This document shows, in pieces, positions 1 through 12,200 of a stretch of 64,000 nucleotides of DNA. The position numbers and the translations under genes were made by a program. Position 1 is the first letter of the stretch; the number at the start of each line of letters is the position of its first letter. Origin of the DNA: Oscheius dolichura (taxonomy: Eukaryota > Nematoda > Chromadorea > Rhabditida > Rhabditidae); assembly GCA_932521035.1 (NCBI GenBank), contig OW051492.1, forward strand, positions 10,540,001-10,604,000. Direction: 5' to 3'. The notes beneath the pieces are model-generated. The model did no database searches. It had not been told where the DNA came from and saw only the letters and a program-made list of their open reading frames with translations.

Positions 1-664
1 AAGTGTAATGTCTGCTCACCTTGTCTGGATTTTAAACTTTTCTTTGCCCTCATTCTAGTGACCATGTTTTTCTGGGAAGACTTTCTCTACTCCGATCCCG
101 GACACCATGCGATATAATCTCCGCCCAATTAGAAGCCCTCTCATTTTCGTTCTATAAATCCTGGTGGGCGTAAGGTTTCACACGATTCAGAAGCCTCATG
201 TATTGCTTATATCTCAGCCGGATATCGCTAGCACTCTAGTTAATTCATTCTAATAGCATGTCTCCGTCATAAGACGGATTATCAGCCTGGTCACGCTACA
301 CAAGCTATAATTCCCAGATCTAGACACGCTAATGCTCAGTTTTCAGCCGTAGACGTTACATTAGTCGGCGTTTTACCGAGTTCGACGGATGTCTTTTGGA
401 ACATCTGCGTGTACAAGCCACGCTGACCTTTGTATGCCCTCAGCTGACCCACGCTGCTCCCATATCGCACCGTCATCTGCCCCCCTCTCCTACCACCACA
501 GCTTGCGTTATCTCGCCATTCCGCGTGTCACTTCGCCACTTTTTTTGCTTTATGTCAAATCATTTATCTTACTAACGAGCTCGTTATTTTAATTAACGGG
601 CAACGAATTTATCCGGAGATTTTTTGTACATTCATAATACGTTTGATTTTCAGCGACTTCGTCC
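1..664. other. Region upstream of the first gene
   Basis: I see no supported gene here; the short open frame at 389-592 has no splice or homology support. A TTTTCAG acceptor ending at 653 lies 11 bases before the guanylate kinase ATG and is a likely spliced-leader trans-splice site. Confidence 0.5.
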
Positions 665-1367
665 ATGGCTTGCCCAGTAATTGTTCTCTCGGGCCCCAGT
701 GGAGGAGGAAAGTCGACAATCTTGGAAAGAGCAATGAAGTCTTATCCTAACTGTTTCGCCTTCTCCGTATCACGTAGTCTCGCTTCTTTTTATTAAAATA
801 ATCTAATTTCAGATACTACAAGAAAACCACGTAACCAGGAACAAAATGGAGTTCATTACTGGTTTACCAGCCGAGAAGAAATGGATCGTATGATCGAGAA
901 CAACGAGTTTCTAGAATTTGCAACGTTTGGAGGAAATACATATGGAACCAGGTTTGCCTTGAAGTAATAGCATATCAAAATAACTTTTTAGCAAGAAAGC
1001 GGTAGAAGATATTACATCTCATGGTAAAATTTGTGTACTTGACTTGGAATTACAAGGCGTTCTCTCGATCAAAGCTAGCCATTTGAAAGCAAAGTATATT
1101 TTGATCCGCCCTCCTACTATTGAAGTCCTTGAACAACGACTAAGGAAAAGACAAACTGAAACAGAAGAGACTCTCCAAAAAAGAATTAATCACGCTCGTG
1201 AAGATTTGGAAGCAGGTTTGTATAGATTGCATCTCTTAAACGTTTCTTCAGTAAAAAAGGATCCACATCTCTTCGACCATGTTATTATCAACGATGATCT
1301 GGAGAACGCGTACAAGGAGTTTATCTTCGTACTGCAGAACGAGTTGGCCGTAGTTCAGAAGCACTAA
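665..1367 (+). CDS. guk-1: Guanylate kinase
   Basis: Guanylate kinase converts GMP to GDP using ATP in the cytosol. The protein starts [18 protein letters not shown], containing the P-loop GPSGGGKS, and goes on with the GMP-binding stretch TTRKPR...GVHYWF and then [16 protein letters not shown] and [11 protein letters not shown] read four exons: 665-773, 813-951, 992-1215 and 1252-1367. The third intron (1216-1251) is 36 bp with no stop, so a naive reading runs through it and adds about 12 residues; splicing gives [14 protein letters not shown], the family pattern. The protein is about 190 residues, normal for the family. A trans-splice-like acceptor precedes the ATG. The next gene follows 235 bp downstream on the same strand, which suggests an operon with this gene first. 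The symbol follows C. elegans naming. Confidence 0.95.
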
Positions 1368-1505
1368 ATGCAAACGGTCATTTTATTTTCGTATTTTTTT
1401 CATATTCCGGTCCCCTTGTGCAGTATATTTTTTGTCTCGTCTCATAGCTGTTGTGATTTACTTGTTCTCATCTTTTGCTTTACTGAAACTTTTTACACAT
1501 TTTGT

Positions 1506-1593
1506 AATAAATTATTTTCGTTCATATTTTGTTTTCTGTTGTTTATAAATTTGGCTAGTCACCTGTATTGTTTCATAGGTGGTATTTTTTTAG
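1506..1593 (+). promoter_or_regulatory. Operon junction: poly(A) signal, U-rich spacer, trans-splice acceptor
   Basis: AATAAA lies at 1506-1511, a T-rich tract follows, and a TTTTTTTAG acceptor ends at 1593, ten bases before the next ATG. About 80-90 bases from poly(A) signal to acceptor is the arrangement known for nematode operons, where the downstream mRNA is usually SL2 trans-spliced. Operon status is inferred from spacing. Confidence 0.7.
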
Positions 1594-1602
1594 ACTTGTC
1601 AA

Positions 1603-3046
1603 ATGACTAGAGGATTACTAAATAATAGAGAAATAACATTTTTAAAGGAAATGGCAGCTCAATATAGTCGGCTTCCACCGCTTCCGGCTCTACGTGACTT
1701 CATCAATCTTTATCAACTGCGAGCAAAAAAGATTCTATCACAAAATTACATTATGGATATGAATGTAAACAGAAAAGTAATATTTTTATTATTTGCAGGA
1801 GTAACTTTGATGATAATTTGCAGATTGTACGAGCTGCTAAAGTAAAACACGATGATATTGTGTGTGAAATTGGTCCTGGTCCCGGTGGAATTACTCGAGC
1901 CATTCTTGAAGCTGGTTGTTCACGTCTAGATGTTGTGGAAATTGATCAAAGATTTATTAGACCGTTAGAAGTAAGTATTTCTCGATATTAGTACATTATG
2001 CATTTGTTTTTCAGTATCTTGCAGAGGCAGCCGATAACAGGATGCACATACATCATGCGGATATTTTGAAAACAGATGTAGGCGAAATTTGGAATAAAGC
2101 CGGTTGTTCAAAAACAGATTGGTACGATAATCCTCCAAATTTGCATTTAATAGGAAATTTACCTTTCAATATTGCTAGTCCACTCATTATCAAGTAGGTT
2201 CTTTTTTTATTTCTATGTATTTATGGTATAATTTGTAGATATCTTCGAGATATATCCTACAGACGAGGGCCGTGGAGTTTTGGTCGAGTGCCACTAACAC
2301 TCACATTTCAATTAGAAGTAGCCAAAAGAATATGCAGCCCTATCGCATGTGATTCAAGATCACGGCTTTCTGTTGTATCACAATATGTTGCAGAACCAGA
2401 GCTTCTTTTTAAAATTCCTGGTAATTCAATTGTTTTTTAATTAAACATTTCCCGTTTAGGTTCTTGTTTTGTTCCAAAACCAGACGTAGATGTCGGTGTT
2501 GTTCGATTTATACCACGTGAACAACCATTAATCAATGCTTCCTTTGAAGTAAGTTGTTTTATTTGTGTGTTATTATATTTATCGTATTGTTTAAATAATT
2601 GTATCCATTTCAGGTTGTTGAAAAAGTTTGCCGGCAAGTATTTCACTATCGTCAGAAATATATGATCAAAGGGCTGGAGACGTTGTATCCAAAAGAAGTA
2701 GAACGCTACATTTCTTTTTTACCATAAATAAATTCAGCTTGCTCGCGATATGGCTCATTCTCTTCTCGCTGCTTGCCGAATTGATCCCACAACAACATCT
2801 ATCAGACTAGGAATTGAACAATATGGCGATTTAGCAGTTGGATATGAAAAACAATGTCGGGAGTAAGTCATTCTATAATTTATCACATGTATTTTTAGAA
2901 TGCCTGGTTTATTTGCATATGATTACATAAAGCCAAAGAAAACAGTTGAAATGCTGAAGGATGCGCCTAACGCATTGCCGCCGGATTGTCCTCATCACAA
3001 GAATTATATTCCTAAAGAAGGAATTCGACTATCACAGATAACATAG
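1603..3046 (+). CDS. tfbm-1: Mitochondrial 12S rRNA dimethyladenosine transferase (TFB1M/KsgA type)
   Basis: This enzyme dimethylates two adenines near the 3' end of the small mitochondrial rRNA using S-adenosylmethionine. The N terminus has LPPLPALRDFINLY and AKKILSQNYIMDMN. The SAM motif I is CEIGPGPGGITRAI, an acidic VVEIDQRF follows, and the catalytic NLPF motif appears in LIGNLPFNIASPLI. Later come VSQYV and the VGVVRF strand. I read seven or eight exons with small introns: the first is 1603-1776 (intron 1777-1823), and the last begins near 2900 and stops with TAG at 3044-3046. The PGPGG and NLPF motifs are complete, so the gene looks functional. It follows guanylate kinase with operon-type spacing. 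From memory the C. elegans orthologues are also neighbours, which would make this an old pairing. Confidence 0.93.
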
Positions 3047-3233
3047 CAGTTTTTTTGTACATTTTTGTTGATTTTTTTTAGTTTATAAAATTAACTTATA
3101 GGCAGTTTTATAGAAAAGAACAAGATAAAAATCTTTATTTCTTTTCTAAGATCCGCATCTAGAACACAACCAAATATACACAGAACAAAAAGAAACCCGT
3201 TTGTTGGTATTATTAGCCCGAAAAAGGAATAGA

Positions 3234-6200
3234 TCACTCGTTGGAATCGGATACATTGGTTGACATCGTTAGTTGACCCAAAGAAGCAACAGAGACCAGT
3301 GAATTAGTCTCACTTCGCTGTGATAAACATTGGAATACATCATCAAGAGTCGATTGCGAGAGGGAGAAATCCTCCAGTTGGACTTTTGACTTGACCTAGA
3401 ATTATTTATTTTTATTTATTCAGTTATCCTTACCTTGTTTACAACTTTGAGGATCTCCGCAATGGTGGTACCTTCTCTATCGATATGATAAAATAAGGTA
3501 GTACAATGAATAGCTTCCAATCTGGCAGAGGGCAGCTCCGTTTTAACATGAGTCCTGGCTACGTCGCTCTCTTCCAAGGAGACTAGTTTCAGCGTTAGGG
3601 AATAACCTTCACCAAATCTAAATTCTCTTTGTTTGCCGATCAGAAAAGAAGTTGATACTTATTCTTCAAGTGTTGTTTACTTCCCAGACAGCGAACACGT
3701 CCCCTATCCATTATGGCTATCCTCGTACAAAGAGCTTCACACTCTTCCATTGAATGGGAAGTCATCACCACGGCTTTTCCACTCTTCCTCAGCTTTTCAA
3801 TGACCTTCCAAAGGAATTGCTGAGAGCCGGGGTCCATTCCAGCTGATGGTTCGTCCTGAAGTCAAAAATTACTGCTTCAGAAAAGAGCAAAAATGTTGCA
3901 CAGTGTGGGGGTCGAACCCTCGAGCGTAGTATCGCAAGACGGCGCACTTATGCATTGCGCTATTATGTAAAGAATGATGCGTGAGTTTCAGCGGCTATTT
4001 ATGAAATTATCGAAAATCTTACCAGTAAAATCAATGAAGGCTGGCTAATCAGAGCAATTGCTACTGACAGCTTCCTTTTATTTCCTCCAGACAGAGCTGA
4101 AGTCAATGTCCCAGCATAGGGTCTCAAGTGCAGGGCTCGTAGAAGTCTATCAGCCAGATCTCCTATCGCCTCTTCAGGGATGGCTCGAATTCTGGCAAAG
4201 AAGATCAGGTTCTCTTTAGTTGTTAGCATTGGATTCAGGGCGTCAAACTGGGGGCAGTAGCCAACTTGTGAGAAAGCGACGGATTGCCCTCTCTCTACCC
4301 TAGAAATAGACGAATAGGGTCAGTGAAAGGAAAGTGGAACTTACAAGCTTCCATTTATAGCTACAGTACCACCACTGGCGTAGATCTTTCCTGTTAGCAT
4401 TCCTAAAAAAAGACACAATTTGACGGTCGAGGTCGAAAAATTAGGTGCGCCCGCACCAGAGATGTGCGATACAACGATACATATCGAAATTTCGATACGA
4501 TACGATACGATACATATCGTATCGAGCACGATACACCGGCCGACTATACATATCATATCGTATCGAAAACGATACAAGAATGGCCATATCGTATTGTATC
4601 GTATCGAAATGGGCAAAAATTCACGATATAAACCACGATACAAACTACCCCATTGGACCAGGAAAAAATTGCAACAATAGAGACCGTAGCCGGGAGTCGA
4701 ATCACCATTGAAATTTTCCCAATGCAGCTTACTAACCACTTGACTATTTGTGCACCTGTTTCAGGCCTGTTATCAAAATTATACATATTTTATGGTCATT
4801 TTTAACCCCTTCACTAATGAAAGTGATTTTATTCAAGTAGGAAGACCGCTTTCTAAATAAATTCTGCTGCCAACGATCGCAATCCGAATGTCTTTTGAAG
4901 GGCACAGCTTCACTGCGTTAGAGAGGGCGATTAGAAAACAGAGATAGCCAAATGGGCACAAAGGGTTTTTCAAAGTAATGTTCCAAAGTCTATATTTATG
5001 GCTGTGCTCAAATTTATGCCAAGCTATTCGGATAAATCGAAAAATGCTCTTATAAGAACTGTGAATCATTAGAGGGGACCTTTGGCACCGTTCCTGAAAC
5101 TTCCTGCTGGGCAGTTCGGGTTGAATACGGTCTCCTAAACTCTAGCAATATTTAAATGAGACAAAAATACTATTGAAAAAAATAAGAAACAGAAGAAACC
5201 CCTATTTTTCGCTTCGAAATTTGATATCGTATCGTATCGATTGAAAAATCCGGAGGCATGTATCGTATCGTATCGAAAAAAAATTGGAAGGCTCCTATCG
5301 TATCGTATCGTATGGAAGCGAAAATTGTTGTATCGCACAACTCTGGCCCGCACCCGTAGAATCTCGGCAGCTCGGCGATAAGGAAAAGGGTTACCCAGGC
5401 GCCGGGCTGCCGAGTCTTTACGGGTGCAGGCGCGAAAATTGAACTCCAGACCATTGCTAATGTCTATGACTCGGCTAAAAGACCTATAAACTCACCAAAA
5501 GTGGTAGTTTTCCCTGCTCCATTGAGTCCCAGCAGCCCGAAGCATTCTCCAGCCTCCACGGCGAAGGATACCCCCTTCACAGCCAGTTGTTGTTTAGAAA
5601 AAGCCTTGGTCAGATCCTTCACCATCAGGGGGCTCTCTCCGTCTAGGAGATCTTCAACCCTTCTTCTCTCTGATGCCACATCCTCATCCTCTTCTCTGTT
5701 TTCCGTCTCCATCAGGGCAACGGCGTGCCTTTTCTCTGCTCTTCTTAGGAAACCAAAAGAGCCGTGTTCCATCATAACCAAGACGAGGAAGGCCACAAAT
5801 ATATGGGTCAAGAGGGCGGTACAGTGGAGTCCCATCATATCCCAATCCAGTTCATTTGGAATTGGGAGCTGGTCTTTCAGATCCAAACGGTTGACTTGCT
5901 CTAAAAAGGAGAGCCGCAGTTAGACAGCGAGTAGCCGCAACTCACCCAAAAACTGTTCCCCGACGAGCATTAGCTGGTAAGCGGAGGCTCCTCTAAATAT
6001 GGCCATTCCTAGATTATATTGAGGTAGGAGGAGGAAGACAGTACTACAGACGGCATGGGAAGTAACCATCGTTGGGTCCTGAAGGGAATTTGATAATAAA
6101 AAGAGGAAGGGTACGGTACCGTTTGCATAAGTTGTTCGATAATAATAACTGTGAGAGTAGAAATGGCACCGAGGAAAAATGTCCCTATTGAGATCAAAAT

Positions 6201-9200
6201 GAAGGACAGAGCAGCTACGGAGAATCGTCGCTGGAGGCAGTAGGCCCACAGAATGGCACATAGTCTAAAAAATAAAAATAAAGCTGCCTATTATCAGTTT
6301 TTTGAGCTCTAGAACGGTTAGTAAAAAAGCAAAAAAGTTTTGACCAGCACAGGAGTTGAACTCCCTACCGTAGTATCGTAAGACCGCGTGCTTACGTATT
6401 GCGCCATTGTGTAAAGTGTCGCGGTTGCCGGAAACGGTTAGAAGTCTCTCGCTTACCCATAGAGGATGAATAACAGCAAATAGGAGAAGAAGACCTCCGC
6501 ACTGAAGCAGAACTCCTTCACTCCGAAGATCAAATAAATTAGAAGAATCGAAATCGAAGTCAAGACATAAATAAAGACATCAAAGACGTAGCCAGTCAGC
6601 CAGTAGGTGGTTTTAGCCAATCCGGAAACCATTTGCATGTGGAGGCTTCCACTCGTTCGATCTTCCACTGGAATCACATCATTTTTGGAGAATAAGAAAC
6701 CAAAAATTACCTAGGAAGACCGTAAATCCGGCTGGAACAGTGCAGAGAACCATTAGGATGAGGATTATTCGGAAGGTGATGACTTTTTGCCTGAAAAAGG
6801 GGGATAAGAATGCAATGAAGGGAGGAATCGGCTAAAATTCGATTCAGGGCCAAAATATCATGCGCCACAGTTAAACAGCCGACTCGGCGTGTGAACCGTG
6901 GCTTACCCATTCCATTAGCTAGGACGCCACAGTTCACACCGTGTCGGCTGTCTAACTGTGGCGCTTCCCAAATTAACCAGAAACTCACACTGCATTTGTT
7001 GTCAGGGCCTCATTGACCGTCTCGTTCATTGGATGGTTAACTACCAAGATTCCCAGAGTCTCGGGGTCTAAAATATTCTTAATTAAAAAGAATTTGGCTC
7101 CTGAAACGAACCAAATTCCGTCCCGGCAATTCTCAGCAGGGCATTGCTCAATGCATTCAAGTAGATCGGATACGAGGGCCAGACTTTGTTATTAAACCAG
7201 ACTTTGACATTCTCCTCCACATCCATATTAGCCACGATGCTGTTGACCACATCCGTTAAGGTGACATTTTGAGAGAAGGGGTCTTCAATCAGAGGAGCGG
7301 TGGCTGGGACGTCGGAGAGGTTGAGATGGAGCTGGGGAGCAGCGGCAGAGAGGTCCTGGAGGGCAGTAAGCCAGCCACTCTGGGCTTCTTTCACTTGGAC
7401 GGGAGTAGGAGCTCGGACACTGTGGTGGCCAAGGGAAAAACCACCGATACTGAAACAAAACGAATAAATACAGCTATTTTCCCATTGGCTGTCTAACTGT
7501 GGCCTCAAAAACAATAAAAACTCACAAATAAGGAGCGTAACTTGAAGAATTATGGCTAGTAATTGTGTCCAGTCCAAATTGACTCAAATTTCTCCCAGTC
7601 AGATCCCAAATTCGATCCGACGTATTCAACATGACGTGGTTCTGCTGCCAGAGAGGGTAGTCTTCCATGGTGCAGTTCCAATGACTGGTTGGAGAGCACT
7701 CGCAGGTAAGATTCACATTATAGTCAATGGAAGGCGGCTCTGCCCAATTCCAGCTACCCTCAGCGGTGCCATTTTCACACTTGGCCACTAGGAAACTAAA
7801 ATGTTGGAGGATTAGTTGAGTTCTCAAACGACGGGAGAACAACTGGGATTGAGGCACCCGCACCCGTAGAATTTCGGCAGCTGGGCGGCCTGTAACTTTG
7901 CTACTGTTGCCGGAGCTGCCGAGATTTTACGGGTGCAGTGGCAGTTCCACCCAGGTCTGGAACGACAATACAAAGGAAAAACGACACTGTTGACTTCACC
8001 CCAAGCTACTGTACCCCTAGAATCTTGGCAGAAGAGGTTTTCCTGCCAAGGTTTTACGGGTGCAGCTCTCAAAGCCAAGTCAACGGCTCTTGACGTAAAC
8101 AACAAAGATACAGTACTATTTGACGGCTTCCGAGTCCCAATCGGCAGCTTTCAGCCATTGTCGAAGAAGGCGATAGCTAAAACGGACAACACATAGACAG
8201 GACTTCACAAACAGAGGAAAATAACACAGAAAATAATTTCAAAAAAAGTAAGAAAACTCACGCTTCGGGAGCCCCCTCAGTGCAGATTGTCCCCAATCCT
8301 GGTGCCGAGACCAGGCTTTCCACTATTTTATGACCATATGTTGTTATATTCTTATCCCACAAGCTGAATTACTCAATTTTAGGCCAAGAAAAAGTAAATA
8401 CTTGATATAAGTGTCCGGTTCATAGCGAACAAGTTGACTAGCCAAGGGAAGGGGGGCCTCACTGACTGTTACCAGCTGCTGGGAAGAGGGCAGCGCTATC
8501 CGGGCATAGATTTCAGCAGCTAGGAGAAGGGCAACGGGAAGGATTACCTAAATATTACTGTAATTTATTAGAATACAAGGTTACAGTACTTCAAAGAGCA
8601 GTGTCTTCTTATTTCTCTTGGTATACTGCGCCCGGCAGGCCATCAAGGCCTTGACGTGCTCCTTGGTCTTGGTAAGTCCTTTAACTGGCGGTGGGGGCTC
8701 GAAATCTGGAAAATATATCTCAATTTATTCTTCTCAGAACCTAAAATACCCGCTAAAAGGTCTCGAAGCGAAAACACGGTCAGATATTTTCGATTCAGGT
8801 CACAAAGGCGCATTTTCCGGATAAGCGCGCAATTTACCGTGTCCCTGACCCTTTCAACAACCTACCGTATTCATTTTCCTGTATATTTTCCTGGCTACTC
8901 GAAGGTGTAAGCCCAGTATTGAAGACAGGGATGAGTTCCCGTTGATCCTGGACCGTGACTTGTTTCCTCCTCCAATAAGACATAAATCTGCTCCAACAAC
9001 CGTTATTCTCTTTTATCACGTTATATTCCCTCTGAGGAGCTAGCCGAATAAAAATCTGGAATGAAAAAATGGGTATAACGCCTCCGAAATAAGATTCTAA
9101 CCTGTTGTAGCGTTGGAGCAGAGATACCGTAATCGGAGAATCGTAATTCCGCCACGATTTTATCAAACCAGGTGAAGAATTTCTCCAAGAGAATAGAGTC

Positions 9201-12200
9201 CGTGTCAATGGGGATACTGTAAAGAGACAAATTAGAAGAAAAGGCGATTTTCGCAGGGAGAAACCTTCCAGCTGCTGTAATCGCGCCCCATTACTAATTC
9301 GCCACAGAGCGCGCTTACTAGCAATTTCTGGCAGGGAAAAGGATTACGGTAATTCTTACTTGAAGGTGACTTCATCATCATTCGTATCGTGTACTTTTAT
9401 CATTCCATGGAGTGGAGATTCTGTCACTACTCGGAGCTGACTTCCTTCGTAGTTTGCTCTCTTCTCCTAGAAAATTTCTCCTCGTTTTCTTTTTTTTCCA
9501 ACACGGTTTACCATTTTACACGCTACCAACTGTAAGCACTCTCCAAAGCGTCGTTTCAAAAATACTGGAGAGCCGAGGGTTATCAACTGTCCTTCAGAGA
9601 GGACTGCTACTCTATCCGAGAGAACATCCGCCTCGTCCATATGATGGGTCGAGAGGAGGATGGTCCGGCCGGCTTTGTTCTTCTGTAGGAGCTTCCAGAT
9701 ATCTTTACGGCTATTGACATCCACCCCGGCTGTTGGCTCGTCCAAGATGACGAACTTTGAACCGCCGATTAGGGCTATTCCAATACAGAGACGTCTCTTT
9801 TGACCACCGGAAAGGGTACCAGCTAGACTGTCAGCCTAAAAGGGGTTTATTGTTTAGAAGCCACAGTTAGGCAGTTTGATAACTTGACAGTATTCCTGCT
9901 GTCTAACTGTGGTAGCCTCCAGACTGCAAGAAGCCACAGTTAGACAGTTGGGAAATTGCTATTGGAATCGTCAAGCTGTCTAATTGTGGCTTCTTATCTC
10001 CCTTATTCCCTTACCTTTTCCGTCAAACAAACAGCTTCTAATATTTCATTAGCCGCCGCGTATAATTTTCCCGGTAGTGTTCCTTTTAGAGCAGCGAAGA
10101 AGCACAGCTGTTCCCTTACTGTCAGACTAAAATTCTCCATTTCTTTAAAAAGTACAGTAACTCTACTGGGAGAAGAGGACATTCTGTTGAGGACAGACTC
10201 CCAACACGTCGCGGACCCTTCTCATCTCTTTTCTTAGGTCCCGTCCATAGACCGAGGCCATTCCAGAACTGGGAGAATAGAGTCCACAGAGCATGGACAT
10301 GGTAGTCGTCTTTCCTGCTCCATTATGGCCCAGAAGGGCAGTTATTTGGGATTCATAGAGCCGCATATACAGTCCATTTAGCTGAAAATTCATTAAAATC
10401 TACTCTATCCTCCAGTCTTACAGCTTTTGTTCCATTATTGTAGACCTTCGTTAAGCCAGCAATCCTCACAGTCATTTTCCCATCAGCTGGGTCATTTTCA
10501 AACATATCACTCGCTAAAATAACTTAAATTAAAGAAAAAGAAGGTTAGTTACAGTATATCTTGTCGAATTCCGGATCAGCTGGTTCGTCTACTTCGTGCT
10601 CCTCCGAACGGAACCAATAAGCCTTGGTGACGGGGAAATACCACGGTTGGGAGACGCCATACACTCCGGGAGAGATGGCACTGATATACCAGCTGAGAAT
10701 CCAGAAACCGATGGCTTCACAAGCCAAGGCGATCATGCACTCTGCCATACTCACGTCGTATTCTGAAAAAAAGAAATTTACCAGAAAAATCCGCGCTCCA
10801 CTGCTAATCTTCGACTGGTTCAATTGCGTGCACCCGCACCCGTAAAATCTCGGCAGCTGGAGGAGCAGTAACCTAACTACGTTGGTTTCAAATGAGTTTC
10901 GGCTGCTGAGATGCTACGGGTGCAGGCGCGCGTGGAGCAGCTTCCAGTTTGGGTGTTTTGGCTTTGGAGCGCCCTTACACTCCATTGGATTACGGTATAT
11001 GACACAAAACCGTGAACTTGTTAAAAATACGCGGTTAAACATCGTACAGTTCCGTTTAATTCTATCCCTCCTTACCTTCAAGATACAATTTGCTCATGTA
11101 TTTCCACTTTGCCCCATCTGACCAGACATCCGCCTCAGCTATCATCTTTGCCGCATAGCAGATCACCGTCTGGGGGAAGATAAGCTAGAATTCTTATGAT
11201 TTTTCCTAATTTAGAGCTCTACTTACAGTAAACTTCGAGAATGCTGGACTCTTTGTCTTCACGGACAGTTGGAAGGGGAATAGGAACAGGAAATAGATGA
11301 TGGTAGTGGCTGCGGTGGCCATATTGGCATTGGAGAAGAAGGTGGAGACGAAGAGAGACATGGAGATGGACGAGAGGGCGAAAAGCACCAACACAACCAG
11401 GAGCAGGGTGACATCCACGTGACGGAGGACTCTACCGTACTGGAAAAATCATAACTGTGGAATAAACGGGTTATCCTACCCTGAGGATTACAGTAATCAG
11501 AATGACACTCAAGAAGTTCAAGAGGAAGGAGGCAATTGCCCAGGAGACAAAGTGGACAGCATCTCCGAGTCCCATTATTCTCATCTGCTCTTTTAGCTTC
11601 AGCTCTTTCTCGAGGACGATATTCTTGACTAGGAGGGCAGCGGGAATGATGAAGGAGAGGATGATACACAGGCCGAGGAAGTTGGAGACGTTGAAACTGC
11701 AAAGGGAGGAAATTAGGGGCGGGTTTTCCTACAGTATTCTATATTTACAATTTGAATTTTGGATTTCGGAAGAGTCAAAGACTTACATATCCTGTACGAC
11801 GCAGGGAAACGGCTGTTGTTGAGCAAAAGCTCCCAAACTCGTATTTTTCCCAGTTATTTCTTGAATTAGAGCCCGATCCACGGATTCTGAATAATTTTTT
11901 CCATTTTAGTCTTCCAGAAAAGGCAAACCTTGAAGGAAAGAGAACCCGAAAGTCAGATATTTCAGGTCGTTGAAGGGGGCATCCCGGGAGAAGGGCCTCC
12001 TCCCATCAACCCACCCATTGGTCGTGTCTACCAGGTCCGGTAGCTGGCGGATCTTATAGGTGACAAAAGGGTCAAAGCTTGTGGCATTGTTGGAATGGTT
12101 CAGGAATGAAACTCCGGTGAAATATTGCTGGTAGTCAGCCAGACAGAGGGCTGAATCCTCCATGGCCGTCTCATTGTCCACAATGAAGAAACGATCCGTC

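Noticed and set aside
389..592. Short plus-strand open frame upstream of guanylate kinase
   Set aside because: No splice structure, no signal or domain, and low-information composition.
3895..3972. Minus-strand tRNA gene
   Set aside because: D- and T-arm motifs are present, but the anticodon stem does not pair and a second diverged copy exists at 6342-6417; called a tRNA-derived repeat instead.
4341..5454. Several open frames over the TATCG repeats
   Set aside because: They arise from CGATA/TATCG tandem arrays inside the hAT-type element (repeating Arg-Tyr-Asp codons) and do not encode a transposase.
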